Source: Hoeflea sp. BAL378
GTDB lineage: Bacteria > Pseudomonadota > Alphaproteobacteria > Rhizobiales > Rhizobiaceae
Direction: 5' to 3'
Assembly: GCF_000759435.1 (NCBI RefSeq)
Contig: NZ_JRJG01000048.1
Span: forward strand, 1-59,119
Length of the DNA: 59,119 bases
A model generated the notes under the pieces. It was not told where the DNA came from. It did not search any database and saw nothing but the letters and a program-made list of their open reading frames with translations. Every line of letters starts with the position of its first letter. Within the stretch, counting starts at the first letter, position 1. A program made the translations under genes and the position numbers. Positions 27,083-35,907 of the stretch are shown here, one piece after another.

Positions 27083-27946
27083 TCAGGCCTCCCCGGTGAC
27101 GATGGGGGTGTCGTCGCGGCCACCCCATTCGGACCAGGACCCGTCGTAGAGCGTGTTGTTGCGGTGGCCCACCGATTGCAGCGCGAGCGTGATGACCGCC
27201 GCCGTCACGCCGGAGCCGCAGCTCGTGACCACCGGCCGGTCGAGATCGAGGCCCGAGGATTGAAGAACCTCGCGCAACGCAGCGGGTGATTTGAGCCTAC
27301 CGCCCTCGAGCAGGCTGCTGAACGGGACGTTCCGGGCGCCGGGCATGTGGCCCGAGCGCATGCCGGCGCGCGGCTCCGGCTCGGCGCCGGTGAAGCGGCC
27401 CGGGCCGCGGGCGTCGGCGATCTGCGAGGACTTCTGTTCGACGATCGCCCGCATCTCCTCAAAGCCGATGACCGCGCGCGCGTTGAAGTCCGGGGTGAAG
27501 CGCGCGGGAACCGGAGGTGCCGGGTCGCCGGTCTCGACCGGCAATCCCTCGCGCTTCCAGGCATCGAACCCGCCATCGAGAACGAAGGACTTGGCCGCGC
27601 CGAACACGCGCAGCATCCACCAGACCCTCGGCGCCGAGAACAGGCCCGGACCGTCATAGACGATGATGGTGTCCGTCTCTGACAGGCCCAGTTCGCCCGC
27701 GGCTCGGGCAAAGGTCGCGGGGTCGGGCAGCGTATGCGGCAGGGTCGATCCCGGCGCCACGATCCTGTCGTGATCGAAAAACACCGCGCCCGGAATGCGC
27801 GCCGCGCGATACTCGGCCTGGGCGTCCCGGTTCTGCGCCGGCAGGTACCAGGAGGCGTCAACGATCCTGATGCCCGGCGCGCCGATGCGGTCCTTGAGCC
27901 AATCGAAGGAGACGACGAACGGGCTGGTGTCAGGCATAGCGGTCAT
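27083..27946 (-). CDS. sseA: 3-mercaptopyruvate sulfurtransferase
   Basis: A 287-residue protein of two rhodanese domains (~1-145 and ~155-287). The catalytic Cys is C243 in the loop CGSGVTA, which marks mercaptopyruvate rather than thiosulfate specificity. The N-terminal domain is catalytically silent, with SFDWLKDRI and RIVDASWYLP typical of the family. It transfers sulfur from 3-mercaptopyruvate to thiols or cyanide, in cysteine degradation and sulfur trafficking. It heads an operon with the GNAT gene. cysK, which makes cysteine, lies 1.5 kb away on the same strand. Confidence 0.94.
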   Translation of the reverse strand: MTAMPDTSPFVVSFDWLKDRIGAPGIRIVDASWYLPAQNRDAQAEYRAARIPGAVFFDHDRIVAPGSTLPHTLPDPATFARAAGELGLSETDTIIVYDGPGLFSAPRVWWMLRVFGAAKSFVLDGGFDAWKREGLPVETGDPAPPVPARFTPDFNARAVIGFEEMRAIVEQKSSQIADARGPGRFTGAEPEPRAGMRSGHMPGARNVPFSSLLEGGRLKSPAALREVLQSSGLDLDRPVVTSCGSGVTAAVITLALQSVGHRNNTLYDGSWSEWGGRDDTPIVTGEA

Positions 27947-28197
27947 CGGCAGCAGTCCTCATTTGCGGGGCCTCCATGACTACTGCATATTTGGACGAAC
28001 CGGAATTCTTTTCCCGATTTATGCAGCCATTTTCAGAGAGACGGCGCGGCTGAAGGGGATGCCGCGGCTTGACGATGGGACTGCGCACGGACATGCCGTC
28101 CCACGCCAGGACAAGCCCTGCAACCGGCGCCGGAGGATGAGGCTTCCGTGGGGTGGAGAAGCGGTCCGCCCCGGAAGGCCAAGGGCTTGGCGCGGGA

Positions 28198-28497
28198 TCA
28201 GTAGCGCGAGTTCGGCCTGTAGGTCAGCGCCTCGTCGAGATCGACGCCGTCCTCGGCCTCGTCCTCGGCCGCGTTGCTGCCGGACGATCCGCGGTCGGAC
28301 CGCGCCGCATTGGTGCGTTCGGTGGAAATATAGGCGTTGACGCGGTTGGAGACGCCGCGGGTCTGCGCCGGCGCGCCTGCGGGGAGCGCCACGGCCCTGG
28401 CCGCAGCCACGCCCGCACTTGCATCGCGCGCAGGAGGCGGCGAGTGGCTCTGCGCCACGGCGGAGACGGAGTAGGAGACGGCTTGAATGACGGACAT
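28198..28497 (-). CDS. Small hypothetical protein
   Basis: A 99-residue hydrophilic, Ala/Ser-rich protein starting MSVIQAVSYSVSAVAQ. No signal peptide, membrane segment or known domain is seen. The C-terminal half carries an acidic stretch (AAEDEAEDGVDLDEA). The ATG has only a weak ribosome site; an in-frame ATG 23 codons upstream (28566) lacks one too. Codon use looks like the rest of the window. It may be a conserved rhizobial orphan or a chance frame. Confidence 0.5.
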   Translation of the reverse strand: MSVIQAVSYSVSAVAQSHSPPPARDASAGVAAARAVALPAGAPAQTRGVSNRVNAYISTERTNAARSDRGSSGSNAAEDEAEDGVDLDEALTYRPNSRY

Positions 28498-28660
28498 CGG
28501 CTCGTTTCTCGGCTGCCGGAGGCCCCGGGGCCACCAGCCTCGCAGATCCTCCACCTCATCGGACACAGGCTCCTACGCCCGCAGCCGTTAATGCGCCTTC
28601 AAACAAACCCTTAAGATTGTCGCGATCCGCCGCTTCGAGGGCCTCGCAACGGCCCGGCCC

Positions 28661-29386
28661 TCACTCCGGCGCGGGTCCGAACCTGATGCGGAAGCGGCGG
28701 TTTTCCTTGCCCTTCTTTTCGATCTTGGCGATGTGGATCTCGCCCACTTCGCCGGTCTCGCCGACATGGGTGCCGCCGCAGGGCTGGCTGTCGACGGACG
28801 AGGCCTCGCCGATGCAGACCAGGCGGATGTTGCCCTGGCCGCGCGGCGGGCGGACATTCTTGGACTTGACGATGCCCGGATTGGCCTCGAGCTGGGCTTC
28901 CGAAATCCATTCGTAGAAGACGGGATGGTTGCCGTTGACGAGGTCCATCAACTTTGCCGTCACCTCCGCCTTGTCGATGGTGTCGGCCATGTCGAAATCG
29001 ACCCGGCTGTCGTCCTCGTTCACCGACGCGCCGGTGATCGGGTAGGGGCAGACCACGGAGAGCAGGTGGCAGGCGGTGTGCATGCGCATGAGCCTGTAGC
29101 GCCGGTCCCAGTCGATGTGCAGCACCAGCTTCTCGCCGATCTCGGGCGTGGCCTGGCCGGGGGCGGGGATATGGATGATCTCGGACTTGCTCTCGCCGGT
29201 CACCGTGCCGGCGATCACGATCCTGTCGCCGTTCGCGCGCTCGAAAAACCCGGTGTCGCCGGGCTGGCCGCCGGAGGTGGCGTAAAAGCAGGTCTGGTGC
29301 ATGAGGATGCCGCCATCCTCGCGCACACCGGTGACGAGCGCTTCGGCGGTGGAAAGATAGACGTCCTTGAGAAAAAGCAGGGGCAT
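28661..29386 (-). CDS. alaX: Alanyl-tRNA editing protein (AlaX type)
   Basis: A 241-residue free-standing relative of the AlaRS editing domain. It hydrolyses Ser- or Gly-mischarged tRNA-Ala in trans. The four zinc ligands are visible: H103 and H107 in HTACH, and C203 and H207 in CGGTH. The opening CFYATSGGQPGDTG (33-46) is the conserved beta-barrel entry. It follows cysK by 21 bp on the same strand and is probably co-transcribed, linking cysteine/serine metabolism with the removal of seryl errors; that link is inference. Confidence 0.92.
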   Translation of the reverse strand: MPLLFLKDVYLSTAEALVTGVREDGGILMHQTCFYATSGGQPGDTGFFERANGDRIVIAGTVTGESKSEIIHIPAPGQATPEIGEKLVLHIDWDRRYRLMRMHTACHLLSVVCPYPITGASVNEDDSRVDFDMADTIDKAEVTAKLMDLVNGNHPVFYEWISEAQLEANPGIVKSKNVRPPRGQGNIRLVCIGEASSVDSQPCGGTHVGETGEVGEIHIAKIEKKGKENRRFRIRFGPAPE

Positions 29387-29407
29387 GGAAAAGGGCTTTC
29401 GTGGAAA

Positions 29408-30445
29408 TTATTCGGTCACATAGGGGATGGAGATCTCGCTCTTGCGGGTGAGCCATCCGGGCACCGGAAGGTTCTTTGACGCCAGGAACTCCGGATTGAA
29501 CAGCTTGGACTGGTAGCGGTTGCCGTAATCGCACAGCACGGTGACGATGGTGTGCCCCGGGCCCATCTCGCGGGCCATGCGGATGGCGCCGGCGACATTG
29601 ATCCCGGAGGAGCCGCCCAGGCACAGGCCTTCCTGTTCCAGCAGGTCGAAGACCAGCGGAATCGCCTCGGAATCGGGAATGTTGAACGACATGTCGGGCG
29701 TGAAGCCTTCGAGATTGGCGGTGATGCGGCCCTGGCCGATGCCTTCGGTGATCGAGCTGCCCTCGGATTTCATCTCGCCGGTGGTGTAGAACCGGTGCAG
29801 CGCCGCGCCGTCGGGATCGGCCAGGCCGATCTTGACGGTTCTTGAATAGCCGCGCAGGCCCTCGGCCACGCCGGCCAGCGTGCCGCCCGAGCCGACCGCG
29901 CAGATGAAGCCGTCGACCTTGCCGTCGGTGTCGCGCCAGATTTCCGGCGCGGTGGTCTTCACATGCGCCTGGCGGTTGGCGACATTGTCGAACTGGTTGG
30001 CCCAGATCGCGCCGTTGGGATTTGTCATGGCCAGTTGTTCGGCGAGCCGGCCCGAAAGGCGGACATAGTTGTTGGGATTGCGGTAGGGCGCGGCCGGGAC
30101 TTCCACCAGCTCCGCGCCGAGCAGGCGCAGCGCGTCCTTCTTCTCCTGGCTCTGGGTCTCGGGAATGACGATGACGGTGTTGTAGCCGAGCGCGCGGGAG
30201 ACCAGCGCCAGCCCGATGCCGGTGTTGCCGGCGGTGCCTTCGACGATGGTGCCGCCCGGCCCCAGCAATCCCCTTGATTCCGCGTCGCGGATGATCTCGA
30301 GTGCCGCCCGGTCCTTGACCGACTGGCCCGGATTGAGAAACTCGGCCTTGCCGAGAATCGTGCAGCCGGTGGCCTCCGACGCCGCATTGAGGCGAATGAG
30401 CGGGGTGTTGCCGATGGCGTCGAGAATGGAATCAAAGGCTGGCAT
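29408..30445 (-). CDS. cysK: Cysteine synthase A
   Basis: A 345-residue PLP enzyme that replaces the acetate of O-acetylserine with sulfide. The PLP lysine is K44 in NPGQSVKDRAA. EGTAGNTGIGLAL is the substrate-binding Asn loop, and GSGGTLAGVAEGL binds the PLP phosphate. Its C-terminal ~25 residues extend beyond the E. coli enzyme, as is usual in rhizobia. Start 30445 is chosen because it gives the family's normal beginning and has AGGATT upstream. It is divergent from the chrR-like gene. Confidence 0.93.
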   Translation of the reverse strand: MPAFDSILDAIGNTPLIRLNAASEATGCTILGKAEFLNPGQSVKDRAALEIIRDAESRGLLGPGGTIVEGTAGNTGIGLALVSRALGYNTVIVIPETQSQEKKDALRLLGAELVEVPAAPYRNPNNYVRLSGRLAEQLAMTNPNGAIWANQFDNVANRQAHVKTTAPEIWRDTDGKVDGFICAVGSGGTLAGVAEGLRGYSRTVKIGLADPDGAALHRFYTTGEMKSEGSSITEGIGQGRITANLEGFTPDMSFNIPDSEAIPLVFDLLEQEGLCLGGSSGINVAGAIRMAREMGPGHTIVTVLCDYGNRYQSKLFNPEFLASKNLPVPGWLTRKSEISIPYVTE

Positions 30446-30607
30446 GGGGAATCCTGTCGTTTGCTGTGGTCTCACGAGCGCACTGAGAGTAGGCAGCCAG
30501 TTGTGGCGTCTCGGAGGCGCTGTTGCAAGCAATCAGTGCTTCACAAAAACCTGGCGGCGGGTGTTATTTGCCTCAAAACGTCATAAATAGGAAATGGCAT
30601 GTTCCGG

Positions 30608-30635
30608 TGATCCGGATTGCGCGTTCGGGCGTATG
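30608..30635 (+). promoter_or_regulatory. ECF-type promoter of the chrR-like gene
   Basis: TGATCC (30608-30613), 17 bases, GTATG (30631-30635). The photolyase operon has the same elements at the same spacing (38756-38783, minus strand). TGATCC is the -35 sequence of the RpoE-ChrR regulon in Rhodobacter sphaeroides. The start codon is ~83 bp downstream. Confidence 0.65.
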
Positions 30636-30718
30636 CACAGACAAATGGATTGGTTTACAGCGTCTGTTTGAGCCCCTTGGCGGCAACGGACGCGGAAATG
30701 ATGGAAAGTTTGATACGC

Positions 30719-31369
30719 ATGGTGCGTGAACACATCGATACGCTGGATTCTCTGCTTGCCAGATACGTCGCCGGAACCCTGCCAACCCCCGCGCGGGTGC
30801 TGGTGGAGGCGCATCTTGAGCTCAAGCCCAAAAGCCGCATCAAGGTGCGCAATCTTGAAGCCATGGCGGGGCTGGAGCTGATCGCCGCCGATCCGGTGGC
30901 GCTGTCCGACCGCGACGCCATGCTGGCATCGGTTCTGGCGTCGCAGCCGACGGAACAGGCGCCGCAGCCCGACCTCTCGGCTCAGCAGGACCGGGTCTTC
31001 CCCCGGGCGCTTTATGATTTCGTCGGCTTTGACGCCGCCGACGTGCCGTGGCGCACAAGGATGCCCGGCTTCCGGGAGTATGATCTGGGCGACATCGAAG
31101 GCTGTCACGTGAGCCTGTTCTGGCTCAAGCCGGGCCGCACGGTGCCGGCGCACACCCATGAGGGCAGCGAGCTGTCGCTGGTGCTCGACGGCGCGTTCAG
31201 CGACGCGCGCGGGCACTACGCCCGCGGCGACATCTCGGTGGCCGACGATTCCGTCGATCACCGCCCGAATGTCGATCTCGGCCGGCCCTGCATCGGCTTT
31301 GCGGTGATGGATGCGCCGTTGAAGCTGACCGGCTCGTTCCGCCAGCTCATCGGCGACATCATCGGCTGA
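30719..31369 (+). CDS. ChrR-like cupin anti-sigma factor lacking the zinc cysteines
   Basis: A 216-residue protein built like ChrR, the zinc anti-sigma factor that holds RpoE until singlet oxygen appears. Residues 1-80 resemble the anti-sigma domain, with H5 and H32 in the place of ChrR H6 and H31. The two ChrR zinc cysteines (C35, C38) are replaced by K36 and S39 in HLELKPKS. The C-terminal cupin keeps its metal residues (VPAHTHEGSELSLVLDG, then VDHRP). Start 30719 gives the length of ChrR (213) and has GGAAAG upstream; ATGs at 30698 and 30701 are alternatives. No sigma factor gene adjoins it. It may bind its sigma without zinc, act only through the cupin, or be a paralogue. Confidence 0.82.
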   Translation: MVREHIDTLDSLLARYVAGTLPTPARVLVEAHLELKPKSRIKVRNLEAMAGLELIAADPVALSDRDAMLASVLASQPTEQAPQPDLSAQQDRVFPRALYDFVGFDAADVPWRTRMPGFREYDLGDIEGCHVSLFWLKPGRTVPAHTHEGSELSLVLDGAFSDARGHYARGDISVADDSVDHRPNVDLGRPCIGFAVMDAPLKLTGSFRQLIGDIIG

Positions 31370-31406
31370 CGCCCCTCTTTTTTCACCTGTCCCGCAACCG
31401 AACCGG

Positions 31407-31440
31407 CGTCCGGAGCGTATGAAGCTTCGGACGTTTTTTA
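31407..31440 (+). terminator. Terminator after the chrR-like gene
   Basis: CGTCCGGAGC and GCTTCGGACG form a 10-bp stem with one wobble, a 7-nt loop, and TTTTTTATT behind it. The SDR gene starts 14 bp later, so SDR transcription must either start inside this gap or depend on read-through. Confidence 0.85.
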
Positions 31441-31453
31441 TTGGAGAGAGCGC

Positions 31454-32257
31454 ATGACCACCTATTCCGCCCGCCCGACCGATGGAGCCGCCTGGATCAC
31501 CGGCGCCTCGAGCGGGATCGGCCGGGCGCTGGCGCTCAGGCTCGCGGGCGAGGGCTATACGGTCTATGCGACCGCCCGCGGCGAAGAGGCGCTAGCGGAG
31601 CTTGAACGGGATTCTTCGGGCCTGAGCGGCAGCATCATCGCCGCACCCGGCGACGTCGCCGACGCCGAGGCGATGGCCAGGATCGCCGGCCGAATCGATG
31701 CCGAAGGCAAGGGCCTGGCGCTTGCCGTGTTCAATGCCGGGATCTATCTGCCGGTGCATGGCGAAACGCTCACGGTCGCCGATTTCGACAAGAGCTTCGC
31801 CGTCAACCTGTCGGGCGTGGTCAATTGCCTCGTGCCCGCGCTCGAGCGGATGAAGGCGCGCGGCCGCGGCCATCTGGCGATCGTCTCCTCGGTCACCGGC
31901 TATGGCGGCATGCCCACCAGCGCCGCCTATGGCGCGACCAAGGCGGCGCTGATCAACATGGCCGAAAGCCTCAAATTCGATCTCGACAAGCTGGGCGTGC
32001 GCATCCAGGTGATCAACCCGGGATTTGTCGACACGCCGGCCACCGCCGGCAACGCGTTTTCCATGCCCGCCCTGATGCAGCCGGAGGACGCGGCCAGGCG
32101 TATCGCCGAGGGCCTGAGGTCGAGTTCCTTCGAGATCACCTTTCCGCGACGCTTCACCTATGTGCTCAAGGCGCTGCAGTTCCTTCCCTATCCGGCCTAT
32201 TTCGCGCTGATGAACGCGGCGACCGGCTGGAAGAAGCGGCCGCTGGAGACCAGGTAG
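31454..32257 (+). CDS. Short-chain dehydrogenase/reductase
   Basis: A 267-residue classical SDR. TGASSGIGRA (~17-26) binds NAD(P), NAG (~91-93) is the core motif, S at VSSVTG and the YGATK pair give the catalytic Ser, Tyr and Lys. The tail FTYVLKALQFLPYPAYFALMN is hydrophobic and could touch a membrane or lipid substrate. Similar SDR genes accompany photolyase/cfa/DUF1365 clusters in RpoE-ChrR regulons. The ATG has GGAGAGAG upstream. The gene converges on the MFS gene 12 bp away. The substrate is unknown. Confidence 0.9.
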   Translation: MTTYSARPTDGAAWITGASSGIGRALALRLAGEGYTVYATARGEEALAELERDSSGLSGSIIAAPGDVADAEAMARIAGRIDAEGKGLALAVFNAGIYLPVHGETLTVADFDKSFAVNLSGVVNCLVPALERMKARGRGHLAIVSSVTGYGGMPTSAAYGATKAALINMAESLKFDLDKLGVRIQVINPGFVDTPATAGNAFSMPALMQPEDAARRIAEGLRSSSFEITFPRRFTYVLKALQFLPYPAYFALMNAATGWKKRPLETR

Positions 32258-32269
32258 CGGTGGCCGGCC

Positions 32270-33724
32270 TCAGTCCGCCTCGATGCTGCGGCGCAGGGAT
32301 TGTTGCGCGGCTTCGTCGAGCGGAAAATTCCACATCAGCGCAATTGCGATGAGCTTGGCGGCGATCGGCGCCCAGGCGTAGGTGACCGCCAGCGCGGTCA
32401 GGCCCTGAGCCGCTCCGGCCTGCGCCGCCGGATCGAAGCCGAAGCCCGCCAGCACCGGAAAGACGATGCCGACGCCGCCCGCGAGCGAGAGCTTGGTCGA
32501 CAGGCTCCAGGCGGCGAAATAGACGCCCGAACGCTGTTCGCCCGAGGCTGCCGTGTCGACGTCGATGACATCGGCCTGGATCGCCGGCGGCAGCGCCAGG
32601 TCGAAGCCGAGCAGCAGGCCGGTGACGGCGCAGATCGTAGCGAAGGCCGCAAGGCTGCCTTCGGGCAGCAAGGGCGCGGGCGCGAAGGCGAGGCAGGCGG
32701 CGAGCATCGCGTAGCACCAGGCCCGGTGCTTGCCCACCCGGCGCGCGGCCCAGGTGGCGAGCGGCACGCCGGCGATGGCGCAGAGGAAATAGAAGAACAG
32801 CAGCGGCCCGCGCGCGTCGGGCAGGCCCAGGCGTGCGGAGACAAAATAGAGAAACAGAGTCGCCGGAATGCCGTTGGCGAGACCGTTGAGGAAGAACGCT
32901 GAGATCAGCCGAACGAAAGGCCGGTTGCGCATGAGATGGCCGAGCCCGGACTTGAGGTCGACCCGCGTCTTCGAATGCTCGGCGGGTTCGGGCGTGGCGA
33001 GGATCGCCGCAGCCCCGAACAGCGGCAGGGCGACGAGCACGGCGATGCCGAGCACCGCCAGCCCGTGCAGGCCGTCCGCCCGCTCGAAGCCGATGGCGAA
33101 GGGCAGGGCGATGGCGATCAGCGTGCCGACCAGCGTCAGGCCCTCGCGCCAGCCGGTGATGCGGGAGCGGCCGTGATAATCGCTCGCCAGTTCCGCGCCC
33201 CAGGCCGAGAACGGGATCAGCGCCGCGGTGTAGCCCAGCGACAGCAGCAGGCCCCAGGACACCAGCCAGGCGGTGGTTGCGTCCGCAGGCGGCCAGAACA
33301 GCATGAAGGCCGAGAGCGCCGTCAGCGGCAGGCTGAACGCGAACAGTGTCCGCCTGCGGCCGAAGCGGGGGCGGAACCGGTCCGCCGCCCAGCCGATCAG
33401 CGGATCGTTGACCGCGTCGAAGAGCCTGACCAGCAGCAGCGCGAGACCGACCGCGGCGAGCGGCAGCCCGAGCGTCTCGGTGTAGAAGGTCGGCACCAGC
33501 ACATAAAGCGGCAGCGTCAGCGCCGCGAGCGGGATGGCGGGCAGCGCATAGGCGATGATCCGGGGCAGGGCCAGCCGTGCGGTTGGCGACTTCCTGCGAG
33601 CGGCTGAGGCGGAGTCGCTGTGTGCGGTCACGTTGGTATCCGGAGAGGGGTCCGAGCCGGCTGCGCGGATCAGAGCGAGGCTTCTTGTGACCGTGTCTAC
33701 GGCGCAGCCGGGCTGTTGGTTCAC
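32270..33724 (-). CDS. MFS transporter, GPH (MelB-like) type
   Basis: About 450-484 residues with 12 membrane helices. RLFDAVNDPLIGWAADRFRPRFGRRR after helix 2 is the GPH (glycoside-pentoside-hexuronide) signature, and GYTAALIPFSAWGAELASDYHGRSRITGWRE (read in two parts) is the second. It is the last gene of the photolyase operon, 36 bp after cfa. The first 30 residues upstream of an in-frame GTG at 33631 look non-conserved, so the true start may be there. In this context it may move a lipid or sugar-like compound; the substrate is not predictable. Confidence 0.85.
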   Translation of the reverse strand: MNQQPGCAVDTVTRSLALIRAAGSDPSPDTNVTAHSDSASAARRKSPTARLALPRIIAYALPAIPLAALTLPLYVLVPTFYTETLGLPLAAVGLALLLVRLFDAVNDPLIGWAADRFRPRFGRRRTLFAFSLPLTALSAFMLFWPPADATTAWLVSWGLLLSLGYTAALIPFSAWGAELASDYHGRSRITGWREGLTLVGTLIAIALPFAIGFERADGLHGLAVLGIAVLVALPLFGAAAILATPEPAEHSKTRVDLKSGLGHLMRNRPFVRLISAFFLNGLANGIPATLFLYFVSARLGLPDARGPLLFFYFLCAIAGVPLATWAARRVGKHRAWCYAMLAACLAFAPAPLLPEGSLAAFATICAVTGLLLGFDLALPPAIQADVIDVDTAASGEQRSGVYFAAWSLSTKLSLAGGVGIVFPVLAGFGFDPAAQAGAAQGLTALAVTYAWAPIAAKLIAIALMWNFPLDEAAQQSLRRSIEAD

Positions 33725-33760
33725 CGCTGCCGGGATGGCCGCGACAGCGGTGAGCGTCTC

Positions 33761-35017
33761 TCAGGCCTGGCTGTACACCACCTGGCGGACGTTGATGTGG
33801 CCGGAGCGGAACCCGGCCTCGCAGTAGTACATGTAGAATTCCCACAGCCGCTTGAAGCGCAGGTCGAATCCCATCGGCTGGATCTCGTCCCAGACGTTCC
33901 AGAACCGCTGGCGCCATTCCGCCAGCGTGCGGCCATAATCGGGCCCGAAGGCGCGGTGGCCGATGAGTTGGAGCCCGGCCGCCTCGCCCAGCGATTTCAG
34001 ATGGTTCTCGGTGGGCAGCATGCCCCCGGGGAACACGTAGCGCTGGATGAAGTCGGGATTGGCGCGGTAGGTGTGATAGGCCTCGGGCTTGATGGTGATG
34101 ATCTGCAGGCCGGCCTTGCCGCCGGGCTTGAGGCACTGGCGCACCTTGGAGAAATAGGTGGGCCAGTATTTCTCGCCCACCGCCTCGAACATCTCGATCG
34201 AGACGACGCCGTCATAGCGGCCGGTCTCGTCGCGGTAGTCCTGGAAGCGCAGGTCGACCTTGTCGGACAGGCCGGCCTTGGCGATGCGCTGCTGCGCGAA
34301 GGCCAGTTGCTCGCGGGAGATCGTCAGGCCGGTGACGCGGCAGCCGATCTCGCGCGCGGCGAATTCGGCGAAGCCGCCCCAGCCGCAGCCGATCTCGAGC
34401 ACATGATCGCCGGATTTGAGGCCCGTGGCCTGCGCCAGCGCCCGGTACTTGGCGGTCTGCGCGCTCGCCAGATCGTTGGCGCCATCCTGGTAGAGCGCGG
34501 AGGAATAGGTCATCGTCTCGTCGAGCCACTTCGAATAGAAGTCGTTGCCGAGGTCGTAATGGGCGGAGATGTTCTTCTTCGCCTGGGATCGCGAGTTGGA
34601 ATTGAGCCAGTGGCGGATCAGCTCGACCACTCGGGCGAGACCGCGCGCTCCGCCCGCCAGAGTGTCGCCGACCTCGACATTGACGAGGAACAGTTCGAGG
34701 AACGCGGTAACGTCCGGGCTTTCCCAATCGCCGTCCATATAGGATTCGGCCACGCCGATGGTGCCGCCGGTCAGCGCCCTGTGCGCGAGGTTCCAGTTGT
34801 GCAGGACCAGCACCGCCTCGGGACCTTCGGCGCGGCCCTCGATCAGCACGGTGCGGCCGTCCGGCATGCGGATCGACAGCCGGCCGTGCCCCATGTGCAG
34901 CAGCCCGCGCAGCGCCATCTTGGCCTTGGCCGGCAGTCCGCGCAGATAGGCCGAGAGATTGTCCGTGGACAGTTTTTCGGCGGTTTGATGTTCAGTCCAG
35001 GTGGCTTCAGTCTTCAT
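33761..35017 (-). CDS. cfa: Cyclopropane-fatty-acyl-phospholipid synthase family methyltransferase
   Basis: A 418-residue SAM-dependent methyltransferase acting on unsaturated acyl chains of membrane phospholipids. The N-terminal lipid-binding part is ~1-135. KKNISAHYDLGNDFYSKWLDETMTYSSA (~150-177) is the family hallmark, LEIGCGWGGFAEFA (~205) binds SAM, and SIEMFEAVGEKYWPTYF is the conserved active-site stretch. GGAGGGG precedes the ATG. Homologues in RpoE-ChrR regulons either make cyclopropane rings or methylate for furan-type fatty acids; the adjoining FAD oxidoreductase makes the second possible. Confidence 0.92.
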   Translation of the reverse strand: MKTEATWTEHQTAEKLSTDNLSAYLRGLPAKAKMALRGLLHMGHGRLSIRMPDGRTVLIEGRAEGPEAVLVLHNWNLAHRALTGGTIGVAESYMDGDWESPDVTAFLELFLVNVEVGDTLAGGARGLARVVELIRHWLNSNSRSQAKKNISAHYDLGNDFYSKWLDETMTYSSALYQDGANDLASAQTAKYRALAQATGLKSGDHVLEIGCGWGGFAEFAAREIGCRVTGLTISREQLAFAQQRIAKAGLSDKVDLRFQDYRDETGRYDGVVSIEMFEAVGEKYWPTYFSKVRQCLKPGGKAGLQIITIKPEAYHTYRANPDFIQRYVFPGGMLPTENHLKSLGEAAGLQLIGHRAFGPDYGRTLAEWRQRFWNVWDEIQPMGFDLRFKRLWEFYMYYCEAGFRSGHINVRQVVYSQA

Positions 35018-35053
35018 GAGCGCAGCCCCTCCGTCTCGCCATGGGTTGGTCCG

Positions 35054-35905
35054 TCACGGCTTTGCCGCCTGACGTTCGAGCTTGGCCTGATCGCGAAAGC
35101 TCGCGACCGGAGGCGGGGCCGGGCGGGGCACGTAACGCATCCCTTTGAGCCACAATCTCAATGCCTCATAGTGGATGCCGCCGACAATCTTCCACGTCAA
35201 AAGCGGAAACTGCAAGAGGCAAGCGAGAACCGACCCTGTCGACAGCCGCTTGCGGGCGCCGTTGTAGGTGGCCGCGAGCAGCGGGCCGGAGCCGTCGGTT
35301 TCCAGAATCCGCCACTTGATCCGGTCGCCGGGCAGGTTCATCCGGAAGTGATAGCGCATGTCGAGCTCGATGAAGGGCGAGACATAGAAGATCTTCGAGC
35401 GGCTCTGGCGGATGCCGGCCGCGGAGACGTCGCCGTCCTCGATCCGGCAGGCATAGGTGTGGCCTTCGCCGAAGGTGTTGCGCACCTGGTAGACCATGGC
35501 GATGGGCGCTCCGTCCGCGCCGTAGGCGTAGAAGACAGACAGCGGATTGAACACCTGGCCGAAGATGCGCGGGTAGCAGGCAAGCTCGATCCGCGCCGCG
35601 CGTTCGCGCACGCCGGCCTCCCGGAGCAGCCGGTCGATATGGGCGCGCAGCGATTTCTCGTGCGTTCCGCGCAGATGATCGGCCTCGTGGAACGACATCA
35701 GGTTGGCGCTGTTGACCGAAAACAGAGCCGACAGGCGGTCGGCTTCGTCAAGCCGGTCGAGATCGATCAGCAGCGAATAGACCTTGTAGCGGAAGCGGTG
35801 GCCCACCGGTTTCATGCGCTGGTGCATGACGTCGCCGATGTAGAGCGAAGCGGCGGCGGGGCCTGGGCCGGTCTTCAGCAGCGGATGGGCGAGGGGCGCA
35901 TTCAT
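35054..35905 (-). CDS. DUF1365 family protein
   Basis: A 283-residue protein of DUF1365. ASLYIGDVMHQRMKPVGHRFRYKVYSL (read in two halves) at ~20-45, the FNPLSVFYAYG segment, and HVSPFIELDMRYHFR-type wording (YVSPFIELDMRYHF) are family hallmarks. It occurs almost always beside the FAD oxidoreductase and cfa genes, as here, and is presumed to help modify lipids. No catalytic motif is known to me. The ATG lies two bases after the upstream gene's stop. Confidence 0.9.
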   Translation of the reverse strand: MNAPLAHPLLKTGPGPAAASLYIGDVMHQRMKPVGHRFRYKVYSLLIDLDRLDEADRLSALFSVNSANLMSFHEADHLRGTHEKSLRAHIDRLLREAGVRERAARIELACYPRIFGQVFNPLSVFYAYGADGAPIAMVYQVRNTFGEGHTYACRIEDGDVSAAGIRQSRSKIFYVSPFIELDMRYHFRMNLPGDRIKWRILETDGSGPLLAATYNGARKRLSTGSVLACLLQFPLLTWKIVGGIHYEALRLWLKGMRYVPRPAPPPVASFRDQAKLERQAAKP

Positions 35906-35907
35906 GC

